DNA of 64,000 nucleotides, taken from contig CM068380.1 of NCBI GenBank assembly GCA_034770075.1, positions 38,024,695 to 38,088,694 on the forward strand. Reading direction: 5' to 3'. The notes under the pieces are model-generated. The model made no database searches. It had not been told where the DNA came from and saw only the letters and a program-made list of their open reading frames with translations. The DNA is from Aralia elata. Lineage: Eukaryota > Streptophyta > Magnoliopsida > Apiales > Araliaceae. The translations under genes were made by a program, and so were the position numbers. Positions 52,701 through 58,953 of this stretch are shown one piece after another. The first letter of the stretch is position 1. The number at the start of each line of letters is the position of its first letter.

Positions 52701-55700
52701 ATAGGTATGCCTGTCTTTGAATAATGATGAATATATCATGTTCTTATGCATATCTATTTGCCCAGTTGTTTTATCTGCTATATCAGTATATCAACTTTTT
52801 TTCCCTTGAGTTTAATTTTCAATTCTGAACATTCAACAAGTATCACTTATATTCTTTTAGTTGTAATTCACTTCAGTTGTAAAAAAGGTCACTCGTATCT
52901 GATGTGATAAAAATAAGTAACTACAAGTGCACATCGTCTATTGTAAACTTAGCAAAAACAGTTCGAACCACATACACTAAATTAATTTTAAAATCCTTCT
53001 TATGTGTGTCAGGAGAAATACAATAAAGTTGGAGAATTTGAGTAACTAAAATTGAAACAATAATTAAACTAATTTGAGGATAAAAATTATTATGAGAAAA
53101 CAATCTAGGAATCTGAATCTACTAAGTAATAATCTAATTTCTTCTATTTTATAACTCAAATTAAGCCACCGGCCAAGTGTTCAAAATTCGGAAAATAAAT
53201 CAATGACATCCAAATAAAGTTAGATACTACTTTGATTTCCCTTCATTTTTATGTAGTAATTTTTATAAATAATATGGGTAAGTATAGATTATGAAAAATT
53301 CATGGATTAACAATAATCTATCAGCACCTCTTAATTAATTTAAAAGTTACATAAGAATTGTAAAACGAAAGTATTTCAATATTGAAACATGAAGGCAAAA
53401 TCATTTAAAAATTTAGGCACAATTAATAGAAGAGATGGAAAATATTGTCATATATAATTGGTTAGTTTCATCTTCATCCTAGTTTAATAATTTAGTTAGC
53501 CATAATAATCAATATGAGTCAAAAGAAAAAATTATTGATATTATTACTATTTGTATGAGCAAAGACTACGATCTAAAATAATTAACTAGAATTAACTATC
53601 TTATAAAGGATAAAAGAAAACATTAACATTAAACCACTAACTTTAGTACTGAAACCAAATCTAGAAGAAAAGAAAAGAATATTAAATTGATAATATGTTA
53701 CAACCACGCATTACTTGACTCATGATTTGAGTTTCCGCTACAGGATGTGAAGGAAACCGAAACCTTCCACCACTACTAGCCTCGGGAAGAAGGAAAAGTA
53801 ATAATAAAGGGAAAAATAAAACAGGACTCCCCTCTCTCCAAATAAATGTCTCTATTTATAGAGATAAATTACTTATTCTCCAAAACAGATACAATGAATT
53901 TGGCCTCCTTTTCTTCTCTTATCACTTACTTTTCTTCTTGACTTCAACTTCTTCATGATAATCTTCTTGAGTCCTTTTTCTTCTTTAAAATTGGAACATT
54001 ATCTTTAACTTGTTCACCAAGATTTAATAAAATAATAAATCCTACAAAGCAAAATAAAAATCGTTAATTAAATAAATAAACATATAAAAGAATAAAATTG
54101 AGGATGATAAAATGCACAAATAATGTGTATATCTGTATCAAGTGCACAAGGCTTCGACAAATATAAGGGTCTGGGGAAGGTCAAATGCAAGCAGCTTCGC
54201 CCATATTTACAACAGGTTGTTTTCAAAGACTTGAACCTACGACCAAGCATTTAACAAGTGAGCATTTGACCAGCGTGCCAAGAATTCACTTTGATTGTAA
54301 AGATTGACCAAAATGAATATGCTTGCGAAACGAATTTGAGTTACTTGGAACTGATCACATATCTTAATTTCATTTTGGTGAACTTTCATCCTTGTGATTT
54401 TTCTTAAGGAAAACTGACAATGTGTCTCACAGGAGGGATAGAATAATGGGCGAATGGGAACATAATAAAGGAAGTACTGGTAGGTAGGAGAGGTGGAGAT
54501 CATACGCTAGGAAAAGAAAGCTGACTTACCTCGTTGGATTTTGGCTGAGCAAGAAGGAATGGAGGAAGGTAGTAAAGGGTTTCCTCATAGGTTTTTCATT
54601 ATATGCGTTTATGTTTGGCCAAGTTTGAGAAAAAGTGTTCGAGGGATTGTTTGGAAATTGCTTCTAGCACAAGCAGAAAGAAGGATTTTCTGAGTCATGT
54701 TAAACATCGCGATCATTAAGACCCACCTCATCACCACCCCTGGCAGGATTCTGGTGTGTAAATGGGTTGCCAGGGCATGGTGTCTCTCATGATAAATTAA
54801 AGCATACCCTTCTAATTTCTGCACTAGGTTATTTTCAAAGGAAAGCAAGCCCTAGAATGCATTTTGAGAATTCAAGATTCTCACAAAACATAATTAATGT
54901 TTTCTGCTGAGCAAGTGAAAGAATTTGAATTGTGAACAAGATCCCTTTATGTGCCTGAAAGCTGTATTAATATACAATGACTCTAGATATTCTGTAATAT
55001 CAAGTTAGAGGTGAAGAAGATTGTTATTCTGAACTGGGGGACTTTGCACGTTATGCAAATTCTGGCAATCTTACCATGGAAGAGCACAACTATTGGCAGT
55101 TTAAGTCTCATATGGTAGATTGTTTAGCCAGATAGTCCAACAGTCCAAATTAACTATAACAATAACAATCACTAAACTGCCAGTCAAAATTGTAAGTAAC
55201 TATGACAATCACTTTTCAAAATAATACATAGTGTTACATTTAGTCTGATGGTTCAGATCAAACCAAGGTTCGAAAAAGCTAAAAGCGGTACGAAGAGTTT
55301 TTTTCTGGACGAGGCGAGGCGTAAGTTTCGAGGCGGAGCGAGGCGGAAGCCTCGATTTGAAGACCTAAAAGTCCCCAAATTTTTTTTATTAATCATATGT
55401 ACAAAAAGATTTTGATTTACAAATTAATTTATTAACTTAATTTGAAGAAACGGGCAGAACTGAAACTTCAGGGGATGAAATGGAAGAAAAAAGGGACTTA
55501 TATGTAATTTTATAGGGGCTATTTTGAACTTTCAGAAAACATGGAGGACTAAATTAAAAAGCTATAAAAACTATGGGGTACCTAACTGTAATTTTCCAGG
55601 GGATATTTTATTTATCAGGTCATCAGATCTTACTCACGTCTCTTCTTCTCTTCTTAAGCCTAGCTCCAAAGATAATTGTACACGGGTAAAAAAAAAGAGA

Positions 55701-56423
55701 GAAGAAGCTGGAAGTGAACAGAAGAAAAGAAGGAGAAGGAGAAGGAGAAGAAGAAGAAGAAGAAGAAGAAGAAGAAGGAAGAAAACCTGTTGCGGCTGCT
55801 GCGGAGAAGAAGCGAGGCTGCTGCTGCGGAGAAGAAGCGAGGCGGCTGCTGACTTGAGAGAAGAAGTGAGCTGCTCTGCTACTGACTTATTTTAGTTTTT
55901 AGGGTTTTTTCCCCTTCAAAATGAGGCGCTAGCCTCCTTACGTCTTGAGGCACTTCGCTACGAGGCGCGCGCTTCGATCATCTGAGGCGCTAGTTGCTTA
56001 AATCCCCCCTGAAGCGTAAGTCTCGCCTCGGCCTTCGACCGCATCAATTTGAGGCGTGCCTCAAGGCGCACGCCTTGACCGCTATTTCGAACCTTGGATC
56101 AAACCGCCATCGTCCCATCAAACTAATTAAAACAAACGAATCCAATTTGATTTAATCAATTAGGCAACCCAGTGATGCAAAGTGAGCTAAGTGCGAACGC
56201 ATCTTGTTATGACAAAATATGGCAAAAATGCAATCAACAAAAAATATAAAAAAGATACAAATTTACGTGAAAACCCCAAAGCAGGAAAAACCAGAGAAAG
56301 ACAGAAGAAATCCACTTAACAATCTGAAGAGTACAAATGTATAGATCGCTCAAAACACAAATCCCCAATAAACCCAATCTCATAGTGGCGGCTAAAAGAA
56401 AAGAATACAATTGAAACTCTAAG

Positions 56424-56454
<31 letters not shown>

Positions 56455-57774
56455 TAACACATGTTTATATAAATAGGGGAAATGGAGTATGTGTCCGGAT
56501 ACACAAGCTTTTGTGTGTAGTATTATTTTAAGAGATTTCATTAATGGTTGTTATGGCATTTCACCATTTTCATTTATGGCTGTTTTGACATTTCACCATT
56601 TTATCAATCAAAACTACATCATATTAGGTGCAGGACACGCAAAAGCTTGTGTGTCTAAGACATACTCTCTTTTCCCATATATGTGTGTGTGTATTTATAG
56701 CGAGGCTTAATAACTGAAGAAGTCCATATCGTGGGGGCTTTGCTCCCACACCCCTTAAAGGGGTAGCGGTGGGCTCCGACCATGGGTGCTAAACCTCATC
56801 ATTCTTTTCTTTTGGGGTTGCCACAAATATATTTTTGGGTCAGGACATTATTCGGACTCCCCGGTCAATAATTTGAGATACACTACCATGAACACATGCA
56901 CAATTACACTCCCACTTGGACGATACAAAAGAACCATCCTTGTACATACACGTGGATCTTATATCTTTAATCATGAGAAGATTTCTTTTAGTTGGTCTAA
57001 TTAAAACTCACTTGACTTTTGTGTTGCATTTTGTGAAACAACTCGCTTGCCGTATTTATCCCAATCTTTTCTTCTTCTTTCATTGGATATGAAACACCAT
57101 TCTGATACATTTATTTGGAAATGTTATAGGGGAAAAATACATATTTGTTCCCCACTTTATAACTCTTTTTCCTATTACTTTCTGGATGAAGGAAAAAATG
57201 GTGGTAGCTAAGAGCATCCTTCCATCTAACCCTCTCCTGCCAGCTAACATGAATCTTATAGGTCCCTTCTTTTTTCCTAACCTTTCCACCCCGCCCCCCA
57301 CCCCCCCCCCCCCCACCCCCAGTATTCCCTCCTACTAATTGTACCATGTAAAATTCATCTAATGGAAATATATTCACTTATTTTTGGATTTGCCTACTTG
57401 ATGTAAAACTGGTCCTGAATACTGGAGGATCCTCACTCCCTAGTGAAGCCTTGCCAAAACATAATAAATTTCCTACCTTCCTAATATTTTACTGTATGTC
57501 GTTTATGAGAATTTTGCTTTGCAAAAAGACTGCAGTTCCCTTAGAAAAAGGAAAGGCGAAATGAAAGCAAGTATGAGAGAGAAACTAGTTATGATTAGTA
57601 TTCTCAAATTATTCAACGCTAATATTTGCTCACTTAAGATGATTTTGTACCTTTATTTTATGCTTAATCTCATTTTCATTTTTCTGTTTAGGAATGGATG
57701 CCCAAGTTGCTTATGGTTTCCACAATCTACGGAATGAAAAACCTTTTCTTGCACAAGGTCCTATCGCAAATAAG
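25467..57774 (+). CDS. DGK: Diacylglycerol kinase, plant DGK3/7-like (3' end beyond window)
   Basis: Phosphorylates diacylglycerol to phosphatidic acid with ATP in plant lipid signalling. Exons: 25467-25787, 33700-33822, 33999-34136, 34216-34301, 43957-44044, 52580-52655, 57692-57774. All have GT-AG borders and consistent phases, giving 305 codons. The N-terminus has no C1 (zinc-binding) domain. The catalytic domain starts near residue 77 (PLVVFINSRSGGRQGPEV) and contains the ATP-site glycine motif AGGDGTVGWVLG, then PLGTGNDLSRSFGW. The accessory domain begins after GRLDSW and includes YEGVFYNYFSIGMDAQVAYG. Relatives have about 490 residues, so roughly 185 are missing downstream. I saw no further exon up to 64000, where a copia insertion occupies the intron. 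The coding exons carry no stop or frameshift, so the gene looks functional if the 3' exons exist. Confidence 0.93.
25788..29533. other. DGK intron 1, left part
   Basis: No supported host exon. The stretches 25788-26398 and 28261-29533 show nothing recognisable beyond AT-rich intron sequence; 26399-27212 carries a gypsy gag-like relic described separately. Frames between 27320 and 28260 show no domain I recognise and probably belong to the same decayed element. Confidence 0.5.
26399..27212 (+). pseudogene. Ty3/gypsy gag-like relic
   Basis: Opens with MEEKMDRFMSSLG and continues in shifting frames with basic and acidic low-complexity segments. These include repeated YDEEP-type motifs (GDPIYDEEPHHEE; DSPLYDEEALYCGEP) seen in the gag-to-protease linker of some plant gypsy elements. 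It is broken by stops and frameshifts, with no intact capsid or protease. The assignment rests on motif style only; an unrelated pseudogene is possible. Confidence 0.4.
29539..29699 (+). repeat. Copia-1 5' LTR
   Basis: 161 bp, from TGTTAGAAGATATGCC to TTCCTTTCTACA, followed at once by TGGTATCAGAGCC. Confidence 0.95.
29875..33449 (+). pseudogene. Copia-1 pol (PR-INT-RT-RNase H), interrupted by stops
   Basis: Starts MAEQSSASSGVHNSIM with no capsid or zinc knuckle. Protease has SWIIDTGASEHMTGS near 30090. The pre-integrase domain has HRRLGHPSFS and CEPCELGKHKR, and integrase has HTDVWGPSRVVSRSG and KTPEQNGVAKRKNRHLLEVA. RT has WRQAM-like and QLDVKNTFLQGDLEEEVYME motifs and the catalytic YVDDIVMTGDN at about 32490. 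RNase H has SKKQSVVARSSTEAEYRAVA. Premature stops stand near 30496, 30721, 30832, 31940 and 32994, at sites where related copies have Trp or Gln. About 100 bp of unrelated sequence interrupts RT near 31980-32075. Not functional. Confidence 0.9.
33457..33621 (+). repeat. Copia-1 3' LTR
   Basis: 165 bp, from TGTTAGAAGATATGCCATG to TTCCTTTTTACA, preceded by GAGGGGGAA and followed by the GATGC target repeat. Confidence 0.95.
33700..33822 (+). CDS. DGK: DGK exon 2 (41 codons)
   Basis: Acceptor GTGCCAG|GTTTTTG and donor GTG|GTATTT, phase 0 on both sides. Encodes VFDLSTVKPHEFVKYGLGCL and ends AKETREKLRVV, continuing the catalytic domain. Confidence 0.93.
33999..34136 (+). CDS. DGK: DGK exon 3 (46 codons, nucleotide-binding GGDGT)
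   Basis: Acceptor TTGACAG|GTTGCAGG and donor TGG|GTAAGA, phase 0. Starts VAGGDGTVGWVLGCLGEL, the DGK ATP-binding signature, and ends PLGTGNDLSRSFGW. Both motifs are intact. Confidence 0.95.
34216..34301 (+). CDS. DGK: DGK exon 4 (86 bp)
   Basis: Acceptor TCTTAG|GGTGG and donor GACAG|GTGAGT. Encodes GGSLPFNWKSAVKRTLSRST and NGPIGRLD, with the last two bases (AG) split to exon 5 to give Ser. The preceding intron is only 79 bp. Confidence 0.93.
34302..35925. other. DGK intron 4, left part
   Basis: No recognised gene or element. Frames of up to 134 codons at 34927-35331 show no domain I know and contain intron-like T-rich stretches. Possibly a decayed transposable element. Confidence 0.4.
35926..36830 (-). 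mobile_element. 5'-truncated LINE, ORF2 C-terminal end and 3' tail
   Basis: Minus-strand relic. Poly-T at 35926-35934 on the plus strand is an A tail on the minus strand, preceded by a short 3' untranslated stretch. Upstream, the minus strand from about 36800 reads SFSWDFHFFRNFTDFESNEM, then LYIWKAKVPSKEGF, LNTNDL and, in shifted frames, RPYKVL, DICFMC and LLLHCLVALKLW. This is the order seen in the RVT zinc-binding (zf-RVT) domain at the end of plant LINE ORF2 proteins. Several frameshifts and stops. The 5' end abuts the gypsy LTR. Confidence 0.75.
37790..38280 (+). pseudogene. Ty3/gypsy protease-region remnant
   Basis: Contains ISVVSPRVIERLKLTVGL then PKPYNIP, matching the linker where plant gypsy proteases read VVS--VIERL and HP-PYK. 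After frameshifts come VPIKMFTFS and then AHILLG-like text, seen as LGQSWIEHLDVVHEEADIYS and FDHGNYTIRLVPSRSKEK. Stops at 37979 and others prevent translation. Domain order supports gypsy rather than copia. Confidence 0.7.
38389..39324 (-). CDS. Intact copia-type Gag ORF (311 aa), standalone
   Basis: Open reading frame of 311 codons without interruption. The N-terminal part reads SLNALAPPVFDGINYQVWAV, the usual copia Gag entry. The centre is a UBN2-type capsid region (TTHEIWNFLKKEYEGNARV; LLSIVNKVRLLG). The C-terminal part has CPYCKKSNHPQKRC followed by a CCHC zinc knuckle, CFKCGQLGHVERIC, which binds RNA. In the family, Gag forms the particle that packages element RNA. The frame ends LLWKLMD, about where protease would start, so the stop may be either an original end or a later nonsense change. 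An intact gag among ruined pol genes is unusual. Expression is not shown. Confidence 0.85.
   Translation of the reverse strand: MSEPIHQQTISRMTSEASLNALAPPVFDGINYQVWAVRMEAYLDASDLWEAVSEEYEVPPLSDNPTMAQIKQHNERRQRKSKAKASLFAAVSSTIFTRIMTLKTTHEIWNFLKKEYEGNARVKGMQVLNLIREFEMQRMKESETIYSDKLLSIVNKVRLLGTDFSDSRIVQKIFITVPERFETTISSLENSKDVSNITLAELLNALQAQEQRRLMRQEGSVEGAFQAISQYKKEMQNNNNSSNTQKFPPCPYCKKSNHPQKRCWWRPDVKCFKCGQLGHVERICNSQQQQGEAKAAVEEPQDEQLLWKLMD
38389..39676 (-). mobile_element. Copia-derived gag-only unit with one LTR, minus strand
   Basis: Minus-strand unit: an LTR (39676-39363; starts TGCTGACATGG, ends AACCAACA), a primer-like site TGGTACCAAAGCC just inside it (about 39357-39345), then an intact gag ORF (39324-38389). 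No protease or later pol domain follows, and no second LTR was found, so the downstream part is deleted or was never present. The LTR abuts copia integrase sequence of the opposite strand at 39677. Confidence 0.75.
39690..42373 (+). pseudogene. Copia-B pol (integrase to RNase H), interrupted
   Basis: Begins within integrase (HDVWGSSRVISRTGHHWFVT), then KTPEQNGVAERKNRH. RT is spread over several frames: WVYTVKQKRDGSVKRFKARL, AFLHGDLKEEVYMEVPPGFT, and the catalytic YVDDIVVIGNN at about 41430. RNase H shows DVDWAGC, SKKQSVVVRSSAEAKYRDIA and HIEIDRHFIKEKL. Frameshifts near 40015, 40500 and 41540 and stops near 40740 and 41168 inactivate it. Where Copia-1 has a stop in RNase H (32994), this copy has Trp, which shows the ancestral residue. 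Confidence 0.9.
42381..42620 (+). repeat. Copia-B 3' LTR
   Basis: 240 bp after GAGGGGGAG. It shares TGTTAGAA at its start with the other two members but differs beyond it. It contains short imperfect repeats of CTTGATTATAGC near 42464-42486. Confidence 0.85.
43050..43649. other. DGK intron 4, right part
   Basis: AT-rich intron sequence. I see no gene or element between the gypsy LTR and the SINE. Confidence 0.5.
43667..43786 (-). mobile_element. tRNA-derived SINE with 17-bp target duplication
   Basis: Minus strand: the head CCAAGCCCTCATGGCTCAATGG holds an A-box (TGGCTCAATGG) and is followed by a B-box-like GGTCTTGAGATCC. The body ends in an A-rich tail (plus-strand poly-T at 43665-43690). 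The 17 bp GTATGTTAATACTTCTT stands on both sides (43650-43666 and 43787-43803). Long direct repeats and an A-rich end are what LINE-driven retroposition leaves. Confidence 0.85.
43911..43956 (+). repeat. TA/TG/GC dinucleotide run at exon 5 acceptor
   Basis: TATATATATGTGTGTGTGTG with one interruption, then TGTGTGTGTGCGCGCACAG, ending exactly at the splice acceptor. It occupies the position of the usual polypyrimidine tract. Confidence 0.9.
43957..44044 (+). CDS. DGK: DGK exon 5 (88 bp)
   Basis: Acceptor GCACAG|TTGGAA and donor GATCAG|GTTGTG. With the two bases left from exon 4 it encodes SWNLRILMPAGRELEAPHSL then KRTEEFSLDQ. The family has a similar (I/M)P-GE-V-PPHSLKPTEE segment at the start of the accessory domain. 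The frame is intact. Confidence 0.9.
44201..45195 (-). repeat. Athila-like element, 3' LTR
   Basis: The plus strand reads from TGATGTGATAAAATTATG to AATGTGTATATTA; 995 bp. The outer CA has changed to TA at the right end. It is collinear with 50266-51269 but retains a 44870-45050 segment missing from that copy. Confidence 0.85.
45690..45820. repeat. Fourth copy of the ACTCCCAAACCAG unit
   Basis: Contains TTCTTAGGCTTTTCAGAGTT, GCGAGCGTTGGACCAATGAC, TCCCAAACCAGTTGGCTTTA and ACTCGAGTAACAAAGGCCAC. It is closely similar to the units at 1150-1655 and lies in the same relative place, between pol and the 3' LTR. Confidence 0.8.
46600..47088 (+). mobile_element. Copia 3' fragment (RNase H end plus LTR) inside Athila-like element
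   Basis: Plus-strand piece: LWCDNETAFHIASNPVFHER, IKHIEVDYHFVREKI, a stop, then GEQLADVFTKTLEATRIT and LGMIDIHAPA. This is the end of copia RNase H. A polypurine GAGGGGGAG and a 206-bp LTR (46883-47088, TGTTACTAGATATT to TTCACATCTACA) follow. Only this terminal part is present, so it came from a truncated or recombined copy. Confidence 0.8.
47089..47808 (-). pseudogene. Athila-like protease region
   Basis: Open on the minus strand from 47808 until the copia fragment. Contains FPQRLISNKQSAQLDKILEV, then INIPLLDVIQQVPSYAKCLK, then the aspartic-protease core VLLDLGASVNLLPFSVYQTL (the family motif has DLGASVN), GLGELKKTSVTLQLTDRSAK and PFLATANALIN. No in-frame stop in this stretch, but it is cut off before reverse transcriptase, so the polyprotein is incomplete. 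Upstream it lacks a continuous link to gag. Confidence 0.85.
48278..49235 (-). pseudogene. Athila-like gag (capsid plus zinc knuckle), frameshifted
   Basis: Starts MEVTQTVSLRDRCYPSRSAQ about 1 kb after the LTR. The retrotransposon Gag domain has FIQEFEEVCALLKIRQLSGD, IRLRFITFALKDNAKKWLYS and WKYFDRFKNLLSQCLHYGIE. After a frameshift near 48650 the frame 48472-48278 carries the CCHC zinc knuckle CLRCNSPSHVIEEC. These features place it in Athila-type gypsy elements. A stop or frameshift separates the capsid from the zinc knuckle, so no full Gag is made. Confidence 0.85.
50266..51269 (-). repeat. Athila-like element, 5' LTR
   Basis: The plus strand reads from TGATGTGATAAAATTATGCA to AATGTGTATATCA; 1004 bp. 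It carries an internal tandem duplication (about 50518-50690 and 50691-50845, both with TTCCCTTTCC then AATAATGATTCATATAATTA) and lacks about 180 bp present in the other LTR. Confidence 0.85.
51270..52579. other. DGK intron 5, right part
   Basis: AT-rich intron sequence without a recognisable gene, element or exon. Frames of up to 96 codons near 51260 look like chance. Confidence 0.5.
52580..52655 (+). CDS. DGK: DGK exon 6 (76 bp)
   Basis: Acceptor TATGCAG|GAACTGG and donor ATAG|GTATGC. Encodes ELEVDGELSEEVSCYEGVFY then NYFSI plus one base of Gly. YEGVFYNYFSIGMDAQ is among the best conserved stretches of plant DGKs. Its last 40 bp and the donor are duplicated just downstream. Confidence 0.93.
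52616..52712. repeat. Perfect 48-bp tandem duplication across the exon 6 donor
   Basis: TCTTGCTATGAAGGAGTGTT through GGTATGCCT occurs at 52616-52663 and again at 52665-52712, with a 49-bp period and no mismatch. It includes the last 40 bp of exon 6 and the donor CATAG|GTATGCCT. Confidence 0.97.
52900..54134 (-). mobile_element. Solo LTR of an Athila-like family, TSD GTATC
   Basis: The plus strand starts TGATGTGATAAAAATAAG and ends ATAATGTGTATATCT (the final CA has changed to CT); 1235 bp. GTATC lies immediately on each side (52895-52899, 54135-54139). It shares GTGCACA(T/G)CGTCTATTGTA, GAACCACA and GGAATC(C/T)GAATC with the LTRs at 44201 and 50266, but is more diverged. Confidence 0.85.
54140..55255. 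other. DGK intron 6, middle part
   Basis: No gene or element recognised. Frames of up to 88 codons on the minus strand have no known motif. Confidence 0.5.
55264..56096. mobile_element. Non-autonomous hAT-type DNA transposon
   Basis: A 12-bp perfect terminal inverted repeat CAAGGTTCGAAA / TTTCGAACCTTG, flanked by the 8-bp direct repeat GATCAAAC (55256-55263 and 56097-56104). An 8-bp target duplication and CA-starting ends are hAT hallmarks. Subterminal GAGGCG-rich sequences occur at both ends. There is no transposase; the interior has a GAA/AGA microsatellite (about 55726-55785) that yields a spurious poly-Arg frame. Confidence 0.88.
56476..56676. mobile_element. MITE with about 40-bp imperfect inverted ends
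   Basis: The left end GGGGAAATGGAGTATGTGTC and the following ACACAAGCTTTTGTGTG are mirrored at the right by CACGCAAAAGCTTGTGTGTC and AGACATACTCTCTTTTCCC. About 200 bp with no coding. The flanks are TA-rich, so the target duplication is unclear. Confidence 0.7.
56677..57288. other. DGK intron 6, right part
   Basis: No gene or element seen beyond short chance frames. Confidence 0.45.
57289..57321. repeat. Poly-C tract
   Basis: CCCCGCCCCCCACCCC followed by further C runs: about 30 bp that are nearly all C, breaking an AT-rich intron. Minus-strand poly-Gly frames across it are artefacts. Confidence 0.95.
57692..57774 (+). CDS. DGK: DGK exon 7 (83 bp)
   Basis: Acceptor CTGTTTAG|GAATGG and donor AATAAG|GTCGGC. 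Completes Gly and encodes MDAQVAYGFHNLRNEKPFLA then QGPIANK; ends in phase 0. In relatives the next exon starts with an IYS-YSC-QGWF-type segment, which I did not find before 64000. Confidence 0.93.
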
Positions 57775-58782
57775 GTCGGCTCTTTTCTTAAACTACAACT
57801 GTCAAACTTTGATAATGGTCTCTTATTAGTGCTCAATCATATATAGAGCTCGATCTTTTATGAAGTTGCACAATTTCAAGGATAGTTTGTTTCCATTAAT
57901 AATAAAAAATTAACTTAAGAAAGAGAAAGCATTAATAGAAGAAAAAGTAGCCAGCAGGGAAAAGACACATCGAAGAGTTAATGGGGAGGGGAAGAAAATT
58001 AAATCACGCTTAGGGAGGATGTGAGTAAACTGATTCTAGTTCTTAATGTACCACTATTAGCTATCCCATCACAATCAGTAAGCCTTGGTCCTACTGAAAT
58101 TGTTAGATCTTGTAATTTACTTTCAACAAATGCTTCTGTTGCTAGGATTTTCAGTAACACTTCTTGTCCTCTCATCGTCTTCCGGACAGGGTCACTTTCT
58201 TGCCTTGTTGTGGGCCACCGCTATATGTGTGTTCGGGGAATTTCTATCTCAGATTTAGATTGAGAACATGAATGACCAATAAACACTCGCGGTTGCTGAA
58301 GGATCGAGTTTTCATGACTTTGAGTGAGAAGCATAGCAAATGCACCCAAAAATGCGAGGGCACAACCCATGTAAGGGAGAGTAAGAATACAATGTGCACA
58401 GAGGAAGGAATTCTGTTAATAAAATTACAATTAATATCCCCCAAAATTAATGGGGGATGGGGGTTTTGGGACAAGGATAAATCTCACACAAATAATTCTT
58501 AGTCAAAACTCAACTAATTGTTATAATTCAATGTATCAAAGATAATAGAATGCATCCCTGTTTATAATACTCCTACACAACTTTACCAACCTAAATTGAG
58601 TTCTAATACGATAACTACTAAATTTATAAAATAAGAAAATTAAAATACAACTTCTAAAATTATTTTATATCTATGGGCTTCTAAAGCCTTTTATATTGCT
58701 CCAACCAAGTCTCACGGGCTCATCGGGCCTGCATTAGTTTTCCTTTGCTAAAAAGAATTTGACGTTGTCGAGTTAAGAACAT
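57775..58782. other. DGK intron 7, left part
   Basis: Intron sequence up to the copia insertion. The frame 58021-58263 (80 codons) shows no recognised domain. I searched by eye for the next DGK exon and did not find one. Confidence 0.5.
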
Positions 58783-58946
58783 TGTAGAAGGTGTAGAAAA
58801 TCTATACACAATGTTATGATTTCATATTGCAAGAGTTTACAATTTATACAAGTTTGGTGCTCTATTCTAGGAGTAAAACAAGGAGCATAAAATAGGGAGA
58901 GGAAAACAAGGAACATGTTTTCCTCCTTAGTGCAGCACTTCTAACA
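58783..58946 (-). repeat. Copia-C 3' LTR
   Basis: 164 bp; minus strand from TGTTAGAAGTGCTGCAC to CACCTTCTACA. Identical to 62739-62902. Confidence 0.95.
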
Positions 58947-58953
58947 CTCCCCC

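Noticed and set aside
55524..55895. A 123-codon frame with a long poly-Arg run
   Set aside because: It is created by a GAA/AGA microsatellite inside the non-autonomous hAT element; no domain and no support for expression.
57080..57377. Poly-Gly frames on the minus strand
   Set aside because: Products of the poly-C tract.
25467..57774. DGK as a processed or dead pseudogene
   Set aside because: All seven exons have correct GT-AG borders, matching phases and no stop, and introns are retained, so it is neither processed nor visibly broken within the window.
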